Shown here in pieces: positions 1-8,088 of a stretch of DNA of 33,798 bases. The translations under genes and the position numbers were made by a program. Each line of letters opens with the position of its first letter. Position 1 is the first letter of the stretch. The notes beneath the pieces were generated by a model. The model saw nothing but the letters and a program-made list of their open reading frames with translations, was not told the DNA's origin and searched no databases. The stretch comes from Holosporaceae bacterium (GTDB lineage Bacteria; Pseudomonadota; Alphaproteobacteria; UBA3830). The DNA lies in the NCBI GenBank assembly GCA_031267235.1, contig JAIRZM010000005.1:1-33798 (forward strand). Reading direction: 5' to 3'.

Positions 1-84
1 GATCAAAGTGATGAGGATTCTGCATTCAAAATATGGGATGAAAAGAAGGATTCATCCTCAATCGGCGTATCTTCAGATACTTAA
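1..84 (+). CDS. C-terminal end of an unidentified protein (partial)
   Basis: Frame 1 is open from the window edge to a TAA at 82-84, giving 27 residues rich in Asp, Ser, Glu and Lys (it ends SSSIGVSSDT). The gene starts outside the window. The tail is hydrophilic and low in complexity, so no family can be named. It ends 32 bases before feoA on the same strand, so it could be the preceding gene of the same operon or an unrelated neighbour. Without the upstream part it is also possible that this is an accidental open stretch. Confidence 0.4.
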   Translation, partial: DQSDEDSAFKIWDEKKDSSSIGVSSDT

Positions 85-87
85 CAC

Positions 88-109
88 ACTTCTGGCTTTA
101 GCCAGTAGT
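88..109 (+). other. Short hairpin between the partial gene and feoA
   Basis: CTGGC (92-96) and GCCAG (101-105) pair around the loop TTTA. Flanking ACT and AGT extend the stem across a T-T mismatch. It lies just after the upstream stop codon and 8 bases before the feoA start. There is no following T-run, so it is not a clear intrinsic terminator. It may be an mRNA-stability or processing stem. Confidence 0.3.
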
Positions 110-116
110 AATTGAT

Positions 117-305
117 TTGTCCGTTGGGGAATCTGCGAGAATTTCAGGATTCGAAAACGGAGAAATAGCAGACATTTCCGGATCAATGGGGTTGTGTGTG
201 GGAGAGAACATTCGCCTGATCTCCAAATCCGGAACCATCGTTATCGGAGTGAACTTTCGCACTCTGGCCATCGGAAGATCGCTGGCGGGAAGGATCTATG
301 TCTGA
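117..305 (+). CDS. feoA: FeoA, ferrous iron transport accessory protein
   Basis: FeoA is a small cytosolic SH3-like protein that works with the FeoB Fe(II) permease, probably by binding its G domain. The 62-residue product has the usual FeoA outline: an N-terminal GESARISGF, a central MGLCVGENIRLISK (family pattern L-G-hydrophobic-G) and a final beta region NFRTLAIGRSLAGRIYV. The length is slightly short of the usual 75-85 residues. The start used is TTG at 117; an in-frame stop at 99-101 leaves only a few upstream codons, and an ATT at 111 is an alternative. The stop overlaps the feoB start by 8 bases, typical of coupled feoAB translation. Confidence 0.8.
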   Translation: MSVGESARISGFENGEIADISGSMGLCVGENIRLISKSGTIVIGVNFRTLAIGRSLAGRIYV

Positions 306-2013
306 TTGCCGCCATTGCCCTTTCGCCGGAGAATGCAAGATCGTCATGGTCGGTAATCCGAACGTGGGAAAATCCTCCCTTTTTTATATGTTGTCCGGAA
401 AATACGAGGAAGTCAGCAACTATCCCGGAACCAGCGTGGCCGTGGCAGTTGCTAAAACTCACTTCGGAACGCTGATAGACACTCCCGGAATTAACAGTCT
501 CACCGATAATACTCAACTGGAGGAGATAACCAGAAAATATGTGAACGAAGCCAATGTTGTGCTGAATGTGGTCAATGCTCTGACCCTCGAGCGAGATTTG
601 ATCCTCACAAAACAACTGTTGGAGATGAGATGCAATCTGCTGCTGGCAGTCAATCAAATCGACGAAGCCGAAAAAAACGGGATTTCCATCGACTGTGAGC
701 AATTATCACAGACGCTGGGAGTCAAGGTGGTAAAGACAATAGCGACCAAGGGCGGCGGGAAACACGAAATTCGGAGAGCCATTTGGAAGAGCCGGGAAAA
801 ATCATGCCATATGCGAATAGGCGATTCTCCGGATATCCGAGATGTTCTCAACAGATGTATGTCGTTAAAAAACGCCGCTCACGGAAGAAGGATGCAAAGA
901 ATAGACGCTCTGCTGCTGAATCCGCTGATCGGCTGGCCAATTCTAGTCGGCGTTTTATATGTGCTCTTTAAAGTGCTGGGAACGGTCATTTCCGGTAATC
1001 TGGTAGACTATCTCGTCGCCGTTCTAGATAAATTCTACGTTCCGACAGTATCCGCCTGCGTTTCCTCTCTTCTGGGAGATAATTTGTTGGCGAAAATGCT
1101 GATGGGAGAGTTCGGCGTGCTCACCATGGCCGTTAAAATGGTGTTCGGCATACTGCTGCCGTTGATAACCGGATTCTACATCATAATGTCGCTGCTGGAA
1201 GACTCCGGCTATATCCCGCGGATGGCAGCCCTGGTCGGCAGATTCTTCAATTTTCTGGGACTAAACGGTGACGCAATAATTCCGGCACTGCTGGGATTTG
1301 GCTGCGGAGCAATGGGAACGATCTCCACCAGAATTCTCAACACAACCAAAGAAAAAATAATCGCAACTGCCCTCATCGGGATAGCCGTACCCTGCGCCGC
1401 CCAGCAGGGCATAATAATTTCTCTGCTGGCATCCCTCAATAATGCGTGGATTTTCTTCGCGTACATTGCCGTGATGCTGACTGTCACAGTCATCTGTGGA
1501 AAAATTTTGAACCTGTGCCTGGATGGAGATATTTCGCATTTTATAATGGACATTCCCCCGCTGCGGCTGCCGTCTTTCAGGAATTGCCTGCGAAAAACGA
1601 TGCATCGAACCCGGGGTTTTCTGATCGAATCCATTCCGATATTCGCCCTGAGCGCAGCCGTCATCTCGGTGCTGCATGAACAGGGCGCATTGCGGTGGCT
1701 GCAATCGGCTCTGGCTCCGATGGTTGAAAATATGCTGCATCTGCCGAAGAAGTTTTCCGACGTTTTCGTGATGGGAATCATAAGAAGGGACCTGGCCTCG
1801 GTGGAAGTGTTTAATATGTCGCAAAATCTGCTCAAAACCGACGCTCAAATTCTCACGGCCACCGTCGTCATAAGCCTGTTCGTGCCCTGCATAAACGCAA
1901 TTCTTGTAATTTTCAAAGAAAGAGGATGGCAAATGGCTCTAGGTTTATGGCTAAGTACGTTCGTAATTTCAATAGGCGTTGGCGCAATCATTACAAGAAT
2001 TGTTGTCTGGTGA
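298..2013 (+). CDS. feoB: FeoB, ferrous iron transporter (short form)
   Basis: Inner-membrane Fe(II) transporter with an N-terminal GTPase-like domain. Visible motifs are G1 GNPNVGKSS (residues 19-27), G2 YPGTS (42-46), G3 DTPG (61-64) and G4 NQID (119-122). They are followed by a helical region and Gate/FeoB_C membrane segments. The signature LLEDSGYIPRMAALV and the Cys positions GFGCGAMG, VPCAAQ and FVPCIN are present, but the residues after the Cys differ from the better-known GFGCNVPA type. It is 571 residues, against about 770 in E. coli. The N-terminus carries an added Cys cluster (C4, C7, C13). It overlaps feoA by 8 bases. The stop codon lies inside the edge of an IS30 relic read on the other strand, so the last residues may have been altered by that insertion. 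Confidence 0.9.
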   Translation: MSDCRHCPFAGECKIVMVGNPNVGKSSLFYMLSGKYEEVSNYPGTSVAVAVAKTHFGTLIDTPGINSLTDNTQLEEITRKYVNEANVVLNVVNALTLERDLILTKQLLEMRCNLLLAVNQIDEAEKNGISIDCEQLSQTLGVKVVKTIATKGGGKHEIRRAIWKSREKSCHMRIGDSPDIRDVLNRCMSLKNAAHGRRMQRIDALLLNPLIGWPILVGVLYVLFKVLGTVISGNLVDYLVAVLDKFYVPTVSACVSSLLGDNLLAKMLMGEFGVLTMAVKMVFGILLPLITGFYIIMSLLEDSGYIPRMAALVGRFFNFLGLNGDAIIPALLGFGCGAMGTISTRILNTTKEKIIATALIGIAVPCAAQQGIIISLLASLNNAWIFFAYIAVMLTVTVICGKILNLCLDGDISHFIMDIPPLRLPSFRNCLRKTMHRTRGFLIESIPIFALSAAVISVLHEQGALRWLQSALAPMVENMLHLPKKFSDVFVMGIIRRDLASVEVFNMSQNLLKTDAQILTATVVISLFVPCINAILVIFKERGWQMALGLWLSTFVISIGVGAIITRIVVW

Positions 2014-2219
2014 CTGGGGCAAATTCCTTCAAGTTTAAGGCGATTTGCAATTTGCCGCGAACTCCAATCCTGGTGCAAATATCTGAAAATCAGCGCTGTT
2101 TTCCCCATTGACAGGAGAAACTGAATCCGACAGCGTTGATCCCTAGTCATTGGGAAGATGATTTTTTTTAACATGTTAATCCCATTTTTTCATCAAATAC
2201 GAGATTAACTTCTTCCCAT
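2007..2219 (-). mobile_element. IS30-family relic 1: internally deleted transposase with one end
   Basis: Read on the minus strand, the fragment begins with a conserved IS end (2192-2219), followed by a start region and MTRDQRCRIQFLLSMGKTA, the N-terminal DNA-binding start of IS30 transposases. The reading then jumps straight to YLHQDWSSRQIANRLKLEG (residues about 32-50), which belongs further along in IS30 transposases (the WSP.QIA.RL motif). It stops being IS30-like near 2007, where feoB ends. The catalytic DDE region is absent. The end sequence is shared with the second relic at 3801-3829 with two mismatches, so both come from the same or a close element. Confidence 0.75.
2192..2219. repeat. 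IS30 end, copy 1
   Basis: The bases at 2192-2214 match 3801-3823 with a single A/C difference. The similarity runs on through CTTCTTC-(C/G)-CAT. The segment contains GATTAAC (2203-2209), which faces GTTAATC at 2175-2181 as an inverted repeat, typical of a transposase-binding terminus. Confidence 0.7.
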
Positions 2220-2640
2220 AGCTTTCGAAGATCTTGGGCGCAGTTGCGGAGGATTTTCCACAAAGATTCATGCGCTTGTCGATGCGCTCGGAAATCCCGT
2301 AAAATTCGTTTTAAGCCCTGGGAATGAGCATAATGTAACCCGAGCTGAGGAAGTTACCGAAGACCTTTCCAATACAAAACTTTTGGCTGATAAAGGCTAT
2401 GATTCCCAAAAATTTGTGGACTTTTTGGGGAAAAACAACTGCGAAGCCGTGATTCCTTCGCGCTCAAATTGCAAGAAAAAACGAAAAATCGACAAGCATC
2501 TTTATAAGGAACCACATTTGGTCGAAAATTTTTTCAGCAAAATCAAACACTTCCGGAGAGTTTTTTCGAGATTTTGCAAAACTTCCTCCTCTTAGGGTTG
2601 GTCGTTTTGCAAGCATTTTTTGTCGCTTCGCGTTATACAA
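2220..2640 (+). pseudogene. IS5-family (IS427-like) transposase, C-terminal relic with frameshift
   Basis: Frame 1 reads EDLGRSCGGFSTKIHALVD from about 2227, then LADKGYDS, VIPSRSN, KIDKHLYKEPHLVENFFSKIKHFRRV. This is the second half of an IS5/IS427 group transposase, including the conserved DKGYD Asp and the Y-(2)-R-(3)-E-like region (here KEPHLVENFF, with the usual Arg replaced by Pro). The frame hits TAG at 2593-2595, but a one-base shift restores the expected FLGLVVLQAFFVASRY ending, so a one-base deletion near 2590 broke the gene. The N-terminal half is missing; its place is taken by the IS30 relic. Not functional. Confidence 0.75.
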
Positions 2641-2704
2641 CTCCTGTGCCCAAGGTCATTGCCCCCGAGATTTGTCTTTGGCGACAATTAAATATTTTTT
2701 TTAC

Positions 2705-2733
2705 TTGACAAGCTATTTTTCGCCTGTTATTAT
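2705..2733 (+). promoter_or_regulatory. Near-consensus sigma-70 promoter for the small secreted protein gene
   Basis: TTGACA (2705-2710), a 17-base spacer and TATTAT (2728-2733). A Shine-Dalgarno AAGGAG follows at 2756-2761, seven bases before the ATG at 2768. The promoter lies just downstream of the IS5 relic. Confidence 0.7.
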
Positions 2734-2767
2734 TCGCACATGTTTTTTTACAATTAAGGAGAAAAAA

Positions 2768-3352
2768 ATGAAAAACAAGCTTTTAAAATCGTCAGCGTTT
2801 GTGCTGGCCTTATCCTCATCCCTATGGAATCAATCGGAAGCAATGGGACCTGGGACATGGCCCATAAAACAAGAATCTGATATAACTGATTGTTTGCAGA
2901 AGGAGAGAAATAGCTTATATAGCATTATCTACGAGCGTGAGTCGAGAGCATGGGATAACGGCCAGACCTGCGCGTTCCAGATTTGGGTTTGCCGGTACCG
3001 GTTAGGAGACGATGGTGGACTGGAACGTGAAGCGGCCACAGCTTTGTCGATGGTGTCGAATCCGACTCGGATCAAGCGGGAGATAACCTACGAGACGAAT
3101 GCGTTTATGGGAAGACCGTGGGCTGCTGTGTGCGACGCTAACGCCGAGCGGTTTGAGTTGATTAAGAAGTCGACTGTTGAACAGTGTGCACAGATTGACG
3201 CTCTGATGGCCGTCAATGAGGAGGAATTAAAATACCAGTTTCAGAGAAAGTTTGTTGGTGTGACCACCATCAAGTATATAAAAGCGGAGGCTCCGTGGGA
3301 GATTATACCGGAACTGAATGTGATTGCGAAAGATTTGATTCATAGGCCGTGA
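2768..3352 (+). CDS. Small secreted protein of unknown function
   Basis: The product is 194 residues when started at the ATG at 2768, chosen for its AAGGAG ribosome site and for the promoter just upstream; the longer in-frame reading from 2672 would begin before the promoter. The N-terminus MKNKLLKSSAFVLALSSSL followed by WNQSEA and MG has a classic Sec signal peptide form with cleavage after SEA. The mature protein has five or more Cys (DITDC, QTCAFQIWVC, AAVC, EQC), compatible with disulfides in the periplasm or outside the cell. I do not recognise the family. It is bracketed by insertion-sequence relics, so it may be a lineage-specific or imported gene. Convincing expression signals argue that it is real and active. 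Confidence 0.7.
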   Translation: MKNKLLKSSAFVLALSSSLWNQSEAMGPGTWPIKQESDITDCLQKERNSLYSIIYERESRAWDNGQTCAFQIWVCRYRLGDDGGLEREAATALSMVSNPTRIKREITYETNAFMGRPWAAVCDANAERFELIKKSTVEQCAQIDALMAVNEEELKYQFQRKFVGVTTIKYIKAEAPWEIIPELNVIAKDLIHRP

Positions 3353-3439
3353 TCGTTGACAACGTTTTCTTTGGAATTTGGGAAGGAGATTAAAAACGTG
3401 GTTTCCATTTATTTTGATCGGAAAATAGAGTAGAGAACC

Positions 3440-3829
3440 GCCATTTCGAATCTGGAGTGCATCGGGGTGGGGAACAGCTGGACCGTAGGTGCGGTCGACG
3501 AAAACCTCGATGTGCGTTCGAGATTTTAGGACTTTTCGAGGTCGATTGTTTAACAATTTTTGGATTTCCCGAATTTTTTTATCCATGTCGGAAAGCTTTC
3601 TCGACGGCTATTTTGAAAATATAGCATTTATACGCTGCATTTCGAGCGATCTCTCGGGAAATCGAGGACTGATTCAGCCCAAGCTTTTCGGCAGTTTCTC
3701 GCTGCGACTTTTCCATTGCCAGCCGCGTCTGAATCCGGAACCGTTGTTCACAGGTCATGTGCCGGTGGCTTTTTTTAGGCACGTTAATCTCCTTATTTTA
3801 ATCAAATCCGAGATTAACTTCTTCGCATG
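3440..3829 (-). mobile_element. IS30-family relic 2: transposase N- and C-termini joined, core lost
   Basis: On the minus strand, a GTG at 3782 with AAGGAG upstream starts MPKKSHRHMTCEQRFRIQT, then the helix-turn-helix RETAEKLGLNQSSISREIARN (residues 28-48), which ends at AVEKAFRHG. A frameshift at about 3580 then leads into REIQKLLNNRPRKVLKSRT-IEVF, the C-terminal end of IS30 transposases. About 200 residues holding the DDE catalytic triad are missing, so this is an internal-deletion derivative. The left end (3801-3829) matches relic 1. I could not identify the right inverted repeat with confidence; the C-terminal similarity fades around 3440. Confidence 0.75.
3801..3829. repeat. IS30 end, copy 2
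   Basis: Matches 2192-2219 (see relic 1), including GATTAAC near its outer edge, facing GTTAATC at 3783-3789 just upstream of the transposase start. The shared similarity on both sides of the two relics marks the element boundary near 3829. Confidence 0.7.
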
Positions 3830-3909
3830 ACTTCTTCTACCTCTCCTTGCAACAACCTGCAGTCGTAACTCAGCTCAATCTTATCCTTTGGCCTTGATGC
3901 ATTTCACTC

Positions 3910-3937
3910 TTGAATGGGCGACTTGTATGGTTTATAC
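3910..3937 (+). promoter_or_regulatory. Candidate promoter for thrS
   Basis: TTGAAT (3910-3915), a 16-base spacer and TTATAC (3932-3937) lie about 75 bases before the thrS ATG. A GTGGAG ribosome site sits near 4002-4007. Both hexamers differ from consensus, so this is tentative. Confidence 0.35.
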
Positions 3938-4013
3938 AACTTTCCTAAAATTTTCTACATTTCGCTAACAGAACCTAGTATGATGCGGTTGATGTTTTCG
4001 TGGAGTAAATTGT

Positions 4014-5876
4014 ATGGAAAATAGTGTTTCAGGATTTGAGTTGGCGAAACGCTGCGGCGTAAAAAATGCTCTGGCTATGGTGCTGGACGGAGTCGCCGTT
4101 GATCTATCTACTATGGTTCCAGCGGATACAGTAGCGGAGTTTGTTGCGCAGGACCATAATTTGGCTTTGGAGATCATGCGGCATACAACGTCTCACATTA
4201 TGGCTCAGGCAGTAAAAGAGTTGTGGCCTCAAACAAAAATAGCCATTGGCCCCATCATTGAAGATGGCTTTTACTACGATTTTCTGCTGGATTATCAAAT
4301 CACACCCAATGATTTTGAAAAAATAGAAAGCAAAATGCGCAAAATCATAAAAGCTGATTACAAAATTTCTCGAGAAGTTATGAGCAAAACCGAAGCGATA
4401 AAAATGTTTTCGACTCAGGGCGAATTATTCAAGGTGGAATTAATCCAAGACCTGGATGTGGAAGAGATTAGCCTATATAGGCATGAGGACAAGTTTGTGG
4501 ATTTATGTCGCGGTCCTCATTTGCCTAAAACAGGATCTGCATCGACTCATCTAAAACTCATGAAAGTTGCCGGAGCCTATTGGAGGGGCGACTCAAAACG
4601 TGAAGTTTTGCAAAGAATCTACGCCACAGCTTGGTTCTCGGAGGATGACTTGAAAAAACATCTCCACTATCTGGAGGAAGCCGAAAAAAGGGATCACCGA
4701 AAAATCGCAAAGGACATGGGTTTGTTTCATATGCAAGAAGAGGCGGCAGGATCAGTTTTTTGGCATCCAAAAGGATGGGTTCTCTATAACACGCTGCGCG
4801 ATTATGTGCGCAGATGCATTGTTAAGGACGGATACGTGGAGGTGTGTACGCCCCAAATGATTGATCGCTCTCTGTGGGAAGCTTCCGGCCACTGGGAAAA
4901 ATATCGTGAGAATATGTTCATAGCAGAATCCGAAGAAAGAACTTTAGTGGTGAAACCCATGAATTGTCCCGGAGCTATACAAATTTTCAAGCAAGGGATG
5001 AAAAGTTATAGAGATTTACCAGTGCGGATGGCGGAATTTGGCTATTGTCACAGAAATGAGCCATCGGGCTCCCTCTATGGAACTATGCGGGTGCGTGGTT
5101 TTACGCAGGATGATGCGCATATTTTTTGTACTCCAGCGCAAATTAACTCGGAAACAAAAAAGTTCTGCCTACTGTTGAGCAAAATATATAAGAATTTAGG
5201 ATTTGAGTCTTTTAGCGTGAAATTTTCAGATCGTCCGGAGAAAAGAACAGGATCCGATGAAATTTGGGATTTGGCGGAGGATCTATTGAAGAAGGCTACC
5301 GAAGAATCCGGACTGATTTTCTCCATAAATAAAGGCGATGGGGCGTTTTATGGTCCGAAACTTGAGTTCGTGCTGAAGGATAAGCTGGGACGCGATTGGC
5401 AATGCGGCACTTTGCAGGTTGATTTCCAAATGCCGGAGAAATTGGGAGCCTACTATACTGGAGAAGACGGCCAAAAACAGCATCCCATTATGCTGCACAG
5501 GGCTGTTTTAGGATCGCTGGAAAGATTTATCGGTATTTTACTGGAAAATTACGCAGGCAAATTGCCGCTGTGGCTTAGTCCGATTCAGGTAGTATTCAGC
5601 ACCATTACCAATGATTTTGATGACTATGCGATTGATTGTTTCCATGAGTTTACTAAAAACGGCATTAGGGCGGAGTTGGATCTTCGAGCCGAGAAGATTT
5701 CCTACAAAATAAGAGCTCACATTGTCAAAAAAAATCCAATAATTGCAGTAGTTGGGGCCAACGAAGCCAATAATAAAACTGTTACGCTAAGATATCTTGA
5801 TGGCTTCCAAGAAACGTTGCCTTTGGCCGAAGCAATCGCTATGCTCTTGGAAAAATGCCGTCCTCCGGAGTTATAG
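4014..5876 (+). CDS. thrS: Threonyl-tRNA synthetase
   Basis: Class II aminoacyl-tRNA synthetase charging tRNA-Thr. At 620 residues it is close to the usual 640. The order is: a TGS domain (about 1-45), the N2 editing domain with HTTSH (57-61) and a CRGPH motif, the class II catalytic core with the motif 2 loop CHRNEPSGSLYGTMRVRGF, and the anticodon-binding domain (about the last 100 residues). The zinc ligands are visible as Cys in MNCPG, His in DDAHIF and His in IMLHRAVLGSLER. The start ATG has GTGGAG upstream. The TGS domain is somewhat short at its beginning. It is followed by a 70-base gap before the next gene on the same strand. Confidence 0.95.
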   Translation: MENSVSGFELAKRCGVKNALAMVLDGVAVDLSTMVPADTVAEFVAQDHNLALEIMRHTTSHIMAQAVKELWPQTKIAIGPIIEDGFYYDFLLDYQITPNDFEKIESKMRKIIKADYKISREVMSKTEAIKMFSTQGELFKVELIQDLDVEEISLYRHEDKFVDLCRGPHLPKTGSASTHLKLMKVAGAYWRGDSKREVLQRIYATAWFSEDDLKKHLHYLEEAEKRDHRKIAKDMGLFHMQEEAAGSVFWHPKGWVLYNTLRDYVRRCIVKDGYVEVCTPQMIDRSLWEASGHWEKYRENMFIAESEERTLVVKPMNCPGAIQIFKQGMKSYRDLPVRMAEFGYCHRNEPSGSLYGTMRVRGFTQDDAHIFCTPAQINSETKKFCLLLSKIYKNLGFESFSVKFSDRPEKRTGSDEIWDLAEDLLKKATEESGLIFSINKGDGAFYGPKLEFVLKDKLGRDWQCGTLQVDFQMPEKLGAYYTGEDGQKQHPIMLHRAVLGSLERFIGILLENYAGKLPLWLSPIQVVFSTITNDFDDYAIDCFHEFTKNGIRAELDLRAEKISYKIRAHIVKKNPIIAVVGANEANNKTVTLRYLDGFQETLPLAEAIAMLLEKCRPPEL

Positions 5877-5949
5877 GCGCTTTTGGGACGTAGGATGGGT
5901 GTATTGTGGGGTAATTTTATTGGTTTTTCAATAAATTTTAGGAGTTTTG

Positions 5950-7326
5950 GTGCTAAAGCTTGAACTACAAAGATTCTCGGGAGCAGAGGTTCTACCTTTA
6001 TTTGAAGGAGGGAAGGGCATCTCCATTTCCAATGGTGAGACTTGCGGAGCTTGGGCCGCCACCGGAGGAGTCGGAACATTTTCCGGTGTAAATGCTGATT
6101 TTTACGACGAAAACAATAATGTTATCCCTCAAGTTTTTCATGGAAAATCTCGGCAAGACCGTCGGCGGGAATTGATCGAGTACGCTGTTGCAGGTGGAAT
6201 TGCCCAAGCTAAAATAGCGCGGGAAAGATCCAACGGAAAAGGTCGCATTCACATGAACGTTCTCTGGGAAATGGGAGCTTGCGAGGAGATAATAAATCGC
6301 ATTCTCGAGAGCGTAAGCGGGTGCATCCATGGCGTGGTCTGCGGAGCCGGTATGCCCTATAATTTGGCGGAAATTACGTCCAAATTCAACGTCTATTATT
6401 ACCCCATCGTATCGTCGGCCAGAGCTTTTTCCGCTCTATTTCGCAGATCTTTTCAAAGATTTAAAGATTTTCTGGGCGGAGTCGTCTACGAAGATCCATG
6501 GTTGGCCGGAGGCCATAACGGTTTGTCCAATGCGGAAGATTCGATGAAGCCAGCCAATCCATATCTTCGGCTCGTAGAATTGCGCAATGTTTTAAACAGT
6601 TTCAATTTGCAAAAGATTCCCATAATAGTTGCCGGCGGCGTTTGGTGGCTTTCGGAGTGGGAGGACTATATTGATAACAAGATGTTGGGGCTAACTGCCT
6701 TTCAATTTGGAACCAGATCCATATTAACTACGGAATCCCCCGTAGCAAGAAACTGGTATGAAAAATTGATGTCTTTACGCAAAGGCGACGTACTACTTAC
6801 GAAGCTCAGTCCGACGGGTTTCTACTCCTCTTCCGCCAACAATAGGATGATAAAACGCCTGCTAGAGTTACAGGATCGCCAAATAAACATAGCTGAAAAC
6901 TCTTCGATAAGCATTGACATACACGGCAGAAAAGTTTTTCTGGATGAATCTAAAGCAAAACTCATGAACGCCTGGATTAGAAAAGGATTTTCAACGCCCA
7001 TGTTGACGCCCGATAACACAGTTGTTTTTACAACTCCGGAGCAATCAGAAAAAATTCTCCAGGACCAAAGAAGTTGTTGCTGCTGTTTGAGCGCCTGCCG
7101 TTTCAGCAGCTGGTGCCAGCATAAGGGGTCGACCGGCAGAATTCCGGATCCAAGAAGTTTCTGCATTCAAAAGAATCTGCAGGCTATTGCTCATGGCGGC
7201 GCTGTGGAAGAAAATCTGATGTTTGTCGGACACTGCGCCTATCGTTTTTCCGAAGATCCATTTTACGACAATGGCTTTATTCCAACTACACAGCAGTTGA
7301 TCGATCGCATTATTACCGGATATTAA
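5950..7326 (+). CDS. Nitronate monooxygenase-like FMN flavoprotein with Cys-rich C-terminus
   Basis: TIM-barrel FMN enzyme of the nitronate monooxygenase / 2-nitropropane dioxygenase family (also YrpB-like). GAWAATGGVGTFSG, HGVVCGAGMP, EDPWLAGGHNG and the phosphate-binding IIVAGGVWW and AFQFGTRS segments fit. About 100 C-terminal residues exceed the minimal barrel and carry a Cys cluster RSCCCCLSACRFSSWC, then DPRSFCIQK, which could hold an iron-sulfur cluster. The GTG at 5950 is preferred because AGGAG ends five bases upstream; the TTG at 5947 is too close. The natural substrate is unknown; oxidation of nitronate (a toxin) or a reductase role are both possible. The rluB-type gene follows three bases later. 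Confidence 0.75.
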   Translation: MLKLELQRFSGAEVLPLFEGGKGISISNGETCGAWAATGGVGTFSGVNADFYDENNNVIPQVFHGKSRQDRRRELIEYAVAGGIAQAKIARERSNGKGRIHMNVLWEMGACEEIINRILESVSGCIHGVVCGAGMPYNLAEITSKFNVYYYPIVSSARAFSALFRRSFQRFKDFLGGVVYEDPWLAGGHNGLSNAEDSMKPANPYLRLVELRNVLNSFNLQKIPIIVAGGVWWLSEWEDYIDNKMLGLTAFQFGTRSILTTESPVARNWYEKLMSLRKGDVLLTKLSPTGFYSSSANNRMIKRLLELQDRQINIAENSSISIDIHGRKVFLDESKAKLMNAWIRKGFSTPMLTPDNTVVFTTPEQSEKILQDQRSCCCCLSACRFSSWCQHKGSTGRIPDPRSFCIQKNLQAIAHGGAVEENLMFVGHCAYRFSEDPFYDNGFIPTTQQLIDRIITGY

Positions 7327-7329
7327 TCT

Positions 7330-8088
7330 TTGGAGATCAAAAAAACAAGACTGGCAAAAAAAATCGCCGCAAGTGGTGTTGCATCCCGTCGGGAAGCGGA
7401 AAAATTAATCGAAGCCGGAAGAGTTCTTGTGAACGGCGAGTCCGTGAAAACGCCGGTATTTTTCGTTACAGATCAGGATAAAATTTTGATCGATGGAAAA
7501 AACATCTCGAGTATTTCCGAAGAAATTATCATCTGGAAATTTTATAAGCCTCCCGGGGTTATTACCACAAAGCACGATCCTCAAAATCGCAAAACTGTTT
7601 TTGATTTTTTCCCGAATATTGACGGGAGATTATTATATGTCGGGCGCTTAGATTATAATTCAGAGGGATTACTACTGTTTACCAACAACGGAAATCTAGC
7701 TAGGAAATTGGAACTTCCCAGTACCGGATTAAAAAGAACTTATTTGGCAAGGTTTCGAGGTAATTTTCCGGAGACTGGAATTCGTGATCTGAAAAACGGC
7801 ATTGTTCTTAATGGCACAAGATACCGACCCATCGACATAAAGCTGCAAATGGCCAGGACGAGCGTTGTGAATTCCTGGGCAACTGTGACTCTTTTCGAAG
7901 GGAAAAACCGTGAAATTCGAAAAGTTATGGAACACTTCGGATGCCAAGTTAGTCGCCTTGTAAGGGTAGGTTACGGACCATTTAAACTCGGGAATCTTTC
8001 TCCGGGAAAATTTTCTCGCGTTTCGGATGCTGAAGTTTTAAAGTTACAGCGCGTTATTTTTGGCGACGGTTGTTTCCTAAAAAATTAG
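7330..8088 (+). CDS. rluB: 23S rRNA pseudouridine synthase, RsuA/RluB family
   Basis: It isomerises uridine to pseudouridine in rRNA; RluB acts on 23S position 2605 in E. coli. An S4 RNA-binding domain (about residues 5-65, KKIAASGVASRREAEKLI) is followed by the synthase domain with KPPGVI, the catalytic-Asp motif GRLDYNSEGLLLFTN and the C-terminal GKNREIRKVMEHFG and LVRVGYGPF. The start is TTG, three bases after the previous stop, with no clear Shine-Dalgarno, which suggests translation by coupling. The RluB/RsuA/RluF choice is by general resemblance to the alphaproteobacterial RluB type. The 252-residue length is normal. Confidence 0.85.
   Translation: MEIKKTRLAKKIAASGVASRREAEKLIEAGRVLVNGESVKTPVFFVTDQDKILIDGKNISSISEEIIIWKFYKPPGVITTKHDPQNRKTVFDFFPNIDGRLLYVGRLDYNSEGLLLFTNNGNLARKLELPSTGLKRTYLARFRGNFPETGIRDLKNGIVLNGTRYRPIDIKLQMARTSVVNSWATVTLFEGKNREIRKVMEHFGCQVSRLVRVGYGPFKLGNLSPGKFSRVSDAEVLKLQRVIFGDGCFLKN

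Noticed and set aside
241-702. Long open frame opposite feoA/feoB
   Set aside because: It is antisense to feoA and to the well-supported feoB and shows no family motif.
1209-1932. Two long minus-strand frames inside feoB
   Set aside because: They lie opposite membrane segments of feoB, with no ribosome site and no recognisable domain.
3383-3400. AAGGAGATTAAAAACGTGG as a right IS30 end or a gene start
   Set aside because: It resembles the transposase ribosome site and start rather than the outer terminus; the frame after the GTG ends within 12 codons.
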